A stretch of 64,000 nt of DNA from Pseudeuparius sepicola (Eukaryota; Arthropoda; Insecta; Coleoptera; Anthribidae). The stretch spans positions 19,625,647 through 19,689,646 of the forward strand of contig OY987298.1 of assembly GCA_963920635.1 (NCBI GenBank). The letters run 5' to 3'. The translations under genes and the position numbers were made by a program. The notes under the pieces are model-generated. The model saw only the letters and a program-made list of their open reading frames with translations, ran no database searches and was not told where the DNA came from. Positions 53,801 to 62,800 of this stretch are shown here, in pieces; position 1 is the first letter of the stretch, and each line of letters begins with the position of its first letter.

Positions 53801-56800
53801 GCTGTGTAAGAGTTGCTAGGCAACACTTTTTGTACTTAGCAAACCAACTAACAGTTCACCTCGAACATTTGGCTTACGCTTTCGGGCGTGCGGGCGAATA
53901 TATAAAGGTACTTACGGAGAAGGGAGCAGCAAAAAGTATATAGCTTTGTATTAGTGTGATAATTTTGTACAATGTGACACAAAACGTGCATGGCATGTAA
54001 GAAAACCAGAATCAACCTGTGCACATAAACAAAATATTTGTTTTTCTTTGGTATTGCAGGTACATGTTGAATGATAACAATTCCAATTGTTATTATTTGT
54101 CTAATTATATTTGGTCTGGGTTTATAATAAATCTATTATATGGACAGTAGTTCATTTGTCCCAGGGTATATTTGTCAACTTCAATGCATGTTGGCGGTGT
54201 TTATAAATCAGTGACATCAGAGGTGTTTCTAAACATATGGTTAAAACCTATTGTTCTAAGTTAAATTATATGAAAACTGCTTTGCAGTCATGTTTACCAT
54301 CACCTATTATTATTGGGGATGCAAAAACCATTTATTGTGTCTATAGTAGGCTGTAGGGAAGCTATGGTTGAAGCATTTGTAATAAGTGCTATAAGACTAT
54401 TCTTATACTCATGTCTTAATAGCTATCATTAAAAAAAATGCTCATTGCCTAATATCAAAGATCATAATATTCAAATCTTTGCTAATATTAGAATCAGAAC
54501 CTATAGACGTGGCGGTGCCCCTTCATAAAATGCCCTTTGTTTTGTCTACAAGATTAAATATATCCTTACTACTCTAAAAACAAAGATTCTGAATCACCCT
54601 TGATTATCGCATTTTTTGCTTATTTAACGATTTTTTGGGGGGTGCAGGACGCATCAGAAATTGGAAATTCGAAAAAGCGTTAAATCTCTTAGGTGGACCT
54701 TCCTCTCGCTTCCCATCATGATTTTCCTCACCCCACAACCCTATTTAAGATTATTTTTCGACTTGGTCACCGTGGCGACAGTTTTCAGGGGCCACTGTAC
54801 CACTCGATAATGGAAAAAAATGAAAAATGAAGCGCTGAGAATGATTCGTTCTGGGCGCCAGGCGTTATCAAAACAAACACGTCTATAGGTTCTGAAGTCA
54901 TTGCATAATATAGTGCAACCATTGTCAAAAAAGTGAAATTGACAGGCATGTGGAGAGTGATACAAACTCGCAAATTGTATATGACAATGCTCAAAAATTA
55001 AAAGGATATAGTCTATCCGAGTTACAGAGGCAGTAGATATAAACAAAGTCACATGACCGCATGCGCGCGATCCTATCTATGCAGGAAACTCGACTGAGGG
55101 AAGAGCCGGCCCTGCATCCCACTTGCCGCCTAAACACTTGAGATTTTACGACTTCCAGACCAGTAAGAGAATAGGTCACATCGCGTCCACGTGGTTGCCA
55201 ATGTTTTGATTCAGTGCCTTTGTAACTTGGATATAGTATAGTGTTAATACCAATAACCAAATTCGTATAGTACATTCATAGGACCACTTTCCAAGAAATA
55301 GTGCACGTGCAGTTATAATTTAACGAAACTTTGTAATTTACCTGTATACATTTCTGGGAGTTCTAAAGAAGCAACAAAAAACATAGTTAGAAGGTGGTAT
55401 ATACAATCATAGAAAAGTGAACAATTTACTAGGATTGCTTGTTTTAGCTTTGAGAAATAAATTTGATAATATGTAACCTTTTATATCAAATGCAAAATTG
55501 TATAATATTGAGAGTTGTATTTATATAGTCCTATTCATGGATTTTTTTATGAGAGGTCATTATTTATAATAATTATTAATAAAACAATCTACAATCCCCC
55601 CACCACTAAATTTATCAGTCACATACCCAAAACTTCCCCTATAATACTTTGATTACTGAATTCTAAAGTGCTTCTAACACAATATATCTATTAAATTATA
55701 TATATTACATTATATCTATTATATTATATCTATTATAAGTAAAGTAAAAGAATTAAATTGTTAGTAAAACAATCTATAGCCCCCCATAGACATCGTTCTA
55801 TTTGTGCGGTTTGGAACGTACGTGTAAAACTGTACGGATAAAACCGTGTAAAAACTGATGTGTGTGGCAAAAAACCGCCCAACTTAACCGCGTTTCAAAA
55901 TAACAGTTCTTGTTTGATTTTAACTGTGCATTTTAACACGTACCGACAAGTCTTGCGTGTGTGTGGTGTACTCGTTCACAGATTTTTCAGTAGCAGCGTA
56001 GTCAGTGTGCTTATAATAACAATCATGGCAGACATGCGTCATATGAATAAAGACTTTTTGATTGAATTTATTGAATTGTACCGGAGTCTGCCGTGCCTTT
56101 GGAAAATCAAAAGCAAAGGCTATAGCGACAGAAGGAAGAAAAATAAAGCTTATGAGGAAATGATCGCGAAACTCCAGGAAGTTGATCCAGATGCAAATAG
56201 AGAGAGCGTAAAAAAGAAAATAGATTCCATGAGAGGGTGTTTCCGAAAAGAAATGAATGAAAATGGTATGATTTCTCCTAATGCCTGGGGTGATATAATT
56301 GTGGAAAATTTAATATCTTCATAGCTTCCTCCAGTTGCAAGGAAACTTATTCCTTTCAAGAAGCCATTCCTTTACCCACTTTGACCGCTTTTTTGAACGT
56401 TTTTTTTTTTTGAAGCTAAGGCCGCTGCCACTGCCAGCAAATAAACACGTTCTTTCTCCATGACTTCGACGAACAAAACTGTTCAAAAATGCATTGCGAG
56501 GGTATAATCGATTCCATCGTTCTTAACCGTACAGTTTTACACGTACGTTCTAAACCTCGCAAATAGAACGATGTCTGTGGGGGGCTTATAACCCCACCAC
56601 TAAATTTCAAGGTTATCAAATATGATATTTATATAAATATAATATTATAATATAAATCCATAAAATCTGTATTTTTGGGGATAATCATCTGAAATTTTGT
56701 TTGTTTAAAAGGACTTCGAAATCCGGTTCTTTTAACCTTACTACCATTTTCAAAAGACAAAAGACACATCCAGGGCTGGCTACGTTTTTTTATCCCCCAT

Positions 56801-59800
56801 TTTCAATCCCCTCAAAACAGTCGAATGGCCAACAGAACCTCACAAAGTGTTGGTGTGCACAGATTCTAAACAAAAATGTACAGGATATTTTTCTCTGGGC
56901 CATCCCAAAATGCTGAATTTTTATGAAACTTTATAAGGGTCAAGAGTGCTCTAGAATTATTTTGGGGGGGATTCCATGGCACACTTGACTCACCTTACGC
57001 CTTTAAAATTCCTAGTTTGCTCAACTTTAACACCCTGCAGAATGGAACTCCTTGTATATTTTTCGTTCAAATTTTGTATATGGAGGTTCTGGAGTGGTGT
57101 CCTGATTAACGCTGGGGTATCAGATTTTAAATAAAAAAATCGCTAAATGGTTTTTGTGAAAATCGGGGGTAGGTATAAAAAAAAGTAGCCGGACCGGGAT
57201 TTGCATTTTGAAAGTGGTAGGAAGGTCAAAAGAAGCGGTTTTTGAACGCCTTTCAAACAAAAACAGGCAATTATCCCCAAAAAAATAAAGATTTCATCCA
57301 TCAAAATTTATCTACATATATGTAGCTTTGGCTTTGGCATGTTTGGTTACTTTATTTTAATATAATTAACCATTAAATGCTTCTAAGAAACCTTATTTAG
57401 CAACGTGACATATTTAAAAACGCGGATCTCCACCCCTTATCCTCACCGCAGACTCACTCTTTCGCTGCACGTACTTTATCTTGAAATATATCTTTTGGTT
57501 ATCATGCCAACCTTGCTAAATTTATCAGTCACATGCCCTAAACTTCTCCTATAATACTTTGATTACTGAATTGTAACTGACTGTTTATAATACGATATAT
57601 CTATTATTTCTCTGTAAGAAAAGTTGTAAATATATTTAAACTTACCTCCTGGTGATTCTACAACACTGGATTCATTAAGCTTGGATTCCGTTTCTATTTT
57701 AGCCCTGTAAATCGAGAGAAAGAATGTTATAAATTTCTAACACATGGATATACAGGGTCTCCCAGTTGTAAATGTCACAAAAAAGAACTGATGATAGAAA
57801 GCACATACCTGTATATTAACATATAGCGTTTTTATCCCCATTGCGCATGGCAAGGCACAGGGAATGAAAAGAGATGGAATTCGCCGACATGTTTAACCCT
57901 ATATTGGCAATGGGGAACTTGCACAAAAATTAAATTTGAAAAATATTACTTTCAAACGTAATTTATTGCCATTAAACGAACCACAGTTCACAAAGAACTC
58001 ATTTTTTATTTTTATGTAATAAATATAAGCAATTAAAAACTGCATAATTCAAATCATTCTTGTAACGTGCCCTCCTTGGTTGTGACGTCAAGTAGCTCGT
58101 TGGTGGTGGCGCCTCTGGTGGGTGGCGGCGCCATGTATAAACTAATATGGGTGGCAAATGTATCAAAACTACAGCACCACGCAAGCTTTGTTTAGAAAGA
58201 TCAACGAGAACGTCCCATCCTTGTATGTGCTGTATTAAATAGTTATTTACATTGCGAGATGCGTAAGCGCACTTTTTTGGCCGAGGAGGTTGTTTAACGC
58301 CCGTTTTGCCTCGGGTCTTAAAACTCTCTCAGAGGCCAAAAAGAACTTACGCATCGAGCAATGTACTACATTTTCCCTGCTACTGACAATTTCATATTAG
58401 GTAGGTAAGTACTTTGAATTTAAATACACTATGGAGTAGATTGTGAGTAATAATCTTCATAATAACCATTGTCCAATTATTACTAAAAATGATAATCAGT
58501 GATAAATATATAAGAGATATAGAATAGAATGCAGTGATAATTAAAAAAAAACTTCTTGTGCGATTGAACCTGGGACCTCACCATTCAGTTAAAGATGTGC
58601 TTGTTAAATTTAAACTTCTAGGCGGTTCTTATTTTTGACCTACATCAGATCCCTCTGGAAATGGGTCGCCGAACTGTTTATTTTGACGTTAAATTTCCAT
58701 TTTTCCTTCTCTAATTCTGTGCAGCTGTCACTCCTGTCACTGCCTTCTGATCGATCGAGCGCTGTGACGTCACAACCATTCCCGCGCTTTTCGTGTCGTT
58801 TCAAATGAATAACTTGCGGTCACAACTTTAATTATTTATTCCAAATTAAATATTACGATTTGATGGCTGATATTTGGTATGCTCTTTCTATAGATAGGCA
58901 TATATATTATCGGCCTTCCAATTTTACTACGATGAATTTTGTTTAAAATAATTTATACAACATGTGTTAAGCTTATGGCTGTGATGTTCATTTTAACATT
59001 TTAATGTGTGACATGGGATTTCCATAGTCTTTTTACACCTGTATTAAACTTAGTAGCTCCAATTTTCTGTACACATCTGACATGTGGTACTGATGATGGA
59101 TGTAGCCGAAAGCGCTTTACCATGCTAATTTTACAAATATAATTTACACGAAAATACACCTCTTCTTCGTTATACAGTGTGTCCCCGGATAGGTGTAACT
59201 ACATATACTTGTAAACTTTTTTATTTTTCATTTTTCGGCAAAAAGTCATTCTTTATAAAAAGTTTTGCTTATTTTGAAACTGGGAAATCCAATACCAAAT
59301 TTTTGAAAAGTTATACAGGGCGTCCGAAAAGTTCAAAATACTAAAATCGTGTCAAGAGTAAAGTGCTCTTTTTTCAAAGCTAGCAGAAAATGTTATTCGA
59401 GAAAGTGGTTTCTAATAAAACAAAGGGCCCAAATCTCAGATATTAATAGATTCTAATAAAATTCACGAAATAGTTGATTTTTTAAAATGTGGTTCAAGAT
59501 ATTAAGAGCAATAATGTGTTATTACGGTTTATCCAGGAAGCATTGGAAAACAAGTAAACATGTAAGCCCTGAAGTGTTTGAGGCGTACCATAGACAGGTT
59601 CATCCGATCTGGGTCTGTTTACAAAAAAGAAACGTCAAAAAGTTAAAAATATAATATTTCTTGAAGTTTATTAGAATCTATTAATATCGGAGATTTGGAC
59701 CTTTTGTTGTATTAGGATCCACTTTCTCAAATAACATTTCTCGCCAACTTTGAAAAAAAAATAGCACTTTATTCCTGACACGATTTTAGTATTTTGAACT

Positions 59801-62800
59801 TTTCGGACGCCCTGTATAACTTTTCAAAAATCTGGTATTGGATTTCCCAGTTTCAAAACAAGCAAAACTTTTGATAAAGAATGACTTTTTGCCGAAAAAT
59901 GAAAAATAAAAAAGTTTACAAGTATAGTTACACCTATCCGGGGACACACTGTATACTATATTAAAGACATAAAAAAAAATTTCAAGTTCTCCGTTTTGAA
60001 TGCTATACCCCGATTACTGTAAGAAGTCCCGATTTTGTCAGATGACATTCTCCACAAAATCCCTAGGAATTTTTTGTTAACCATGGGTATAACATTGGCA
60101 TATGTGTCTCAACTAGTTAATGACGTCACTCATTGATTTATGATGTGAAAAGATACCCAAGTGATACGAAAAAAAGAACATAATAAAATAAAAACCCTAT
60201 TGCAATCTCGATTATACGGCTACAAATAAAAATAACTATGACTACAACTCATTTTAATAATAATTTCAAACATCATGAAAATACTTTCATTTTGGTATTT
60301 TGGTATAATCGCCTACTTGCGACAGCGTCTATGGTGCGTACTCAGGCAAATTTTATTTCGGTGTTGTGAAAGTGACAGTGAAGGTTTTCCGGATCGTTCA
60401 AAAGGGTTCAAACATTGGGCAGTGAAAATATTCGCGGGTTTTGTACGTTTCGTGAGTTTTACCGTTATCTGTGTTGTTCTTGTTCGTGTTATTAGTAGTA
60501 ATTCATTGTGCAAATGGGCTCGTTACTGACCTGCACTTATAACCCGGTTGCATTTTTTGCTGCATTGATGCCAACTTAGGATGGCGAAATTACCAATTGA
60601 CAGTCCCAGTAAGGACTTCTTAAAATAATTTTACTATACTTCTTTTGCTTAACTCCACACACCAAAACTCTGTTTTTTGCACTCTACACGTGTTTCGCTA
60701 ACCACCTTAGCATCATCAGGAGATGATTAAGTCTTACTTAATGTTATCATCATCAGGAGATTATTAAATCACACCGATGATGCTAACACGGTTAGCAAAA
60801 CGGTCGTCGAGCGCGTTTTTAGCATTTAATCGCGATTTTTTCTTTATATTATACAGTGTGACCTACTTCAAACTGGAACACCTCATAAAATTTGTATTTA
60901 TCATCCGATTTTGATCTATGCACTCAAGGGCAAAAAGGCACATTTATCTAGAAAACCAAGGCCTACTACGATATATGTTTTGGGTCAAAAATTGGACAAG
61001 CTAAACACCGGTTTCGAGCAAATAATTTTTTGGAAAATTCGACCCCTCGATTTTGGAGGTTTTGGAGACAAAATCTCGCAAACGACTGGACAAACAACGT
61101 TGCAAAAACCTATTTTCGGGGCAGGTTCAAATTTCTGGAAATTCAAAAAAGTGCGCTGGCCGGGCCTTTAGAAACTTCCAAGTTCAATTTCGATGGGCTT
61201 TTCGGTTTCTACGGGCCAATTGGCATTGGATAAGCCTGATTCCGGCTAATTTTAATTTTTTCGCGAAATCGTCTGATTTCACAGTAGCTTATACATCTCG
61301 AGGCGTTGTGTCGATTGGCACCACACAGAATATCACAGCTCCAACAATTTCTGGGCAAATGGCCTTCAAAGTCAAATTAAAAGTGAAAACTCCAAGTTCA
61401 TTTTTTTTTGCTACAACTTTGTTGCTGCATCCGGGTGAAGCGTAATTCTACCTCCTATGGCATATTTGAATTATTTGGGGGGTTCCCGATAATCTCCATT
61501 AAATTTCACAATAAGAAAATGCTTCTCACAAATTTGTCCTGCAATACTTAGATTTTGTGTAAAACAGGAAAACTAATATGTTGCACCAGACAAATCTGCT
61601 GCTTGGATAATTTTCAAAGGCCCGTACTTGCCTTATTAAGCGTTGTTAGATTTATGCTCATTAGGTTTAGTTATATTTTAAAACATTTTTTTATGTATAT
61701 AAGCCTTGTTCACTCAATCGAATTTCTATATTTCTTTCACTATTATTTTTGTAATAAAGTAAGTTTTAATTATTTTTAATCCACATGCAACTTGATATAA
61801 GCAGGTATAACGTAAAATAGGTAGTTAAATCGAGATTTTCATTGGTTTCTATTTATTGTTTGATATTTTTTAACAAAATTTGGTACAAGCCCATTTCAAG
61901 GCAAGGCCAATCCAGTGGCGTAGTCACACCACCGCCACTAGTGCAATTAAATAAACTCTAATGCTTCCATTTTATTGCCTTTCATCGTAGCAAATTGGAG
62001 ATTGGTACCTTTCGTCATTTCCAAAATATTCAGAAAAATGATAAACTTTTATAGTCTGTATCTTTCTTATTAAGCATTTTTGAACCTATGTTCATATGAA
62101 CTTTTTTGTGTAAAATTAGATCAGTTTTATTTATGACATTTACAGCGACACCCTGTATTAATACAATCAAAATTGGGACACCCCCAAAGAAAATTTTTAC
62201 TTTTAATAAGGTTTTGATAATTTTTCATTTTAGTATAAAAAAAACTATAATTTCTTTTAAATGCAAGGATTTTTTAAATTAAAGTTTAGTAGTTTTCCTG
62301 CTTTTCGTTTGATTATTATCAATAATAGAAATACTCGACATTTTCCCCTAAATACTTAGCGATCAATCAGCAATCAAACATAATAATAATCTGATAATCA
62401 AAGATTGTAAAATAAATATAAAAATTTCGCTATATCAAAATAATTTAAACAAGGAAATCCTAAGCAATAATACAAATATCACAGCCTGTGGAAAATGGTG
62501 TTATAAAAGTAGATATTTTATCGAAAATAGGAAGAACTGAAAAATTAGATATATTTGCAAGTAATACTTACTTCAAAAATACATCTTCCAGTGTGGTCAA
62601 TGTAACAGCTTCACTCTCTATCTTCAGTTCGTCTTTCTTCTTTTCCAACTCTTCTAGCATGGTTCCGAATTTGTCACAGTTCTGAAATGGCAGCACAAAC
62701 CTCAAGGTATTGCCATCGCTGCTTTTCAAATCAGCTGAGCTTATGTGGGACCTGATCACTTTTTCAATCTTCTCAACATCTGCGTTGGGCTCGACCACCA

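Noticed and set aside
58553..58620. tRNA-like or SINE B-box phrase on the minus strand (ggttcaatcg) followed by poly-T
   Set aside because: No pairing T-stem, no A box and no acceptor stem could be drawn; possibly a decayed SINE, but not supportable.
60911..61445. Three overlapping plus-strand open frames
   Set aside because: They lie in repeat-like DNA between lone element ends and change frame repeatedly; no domain seen.
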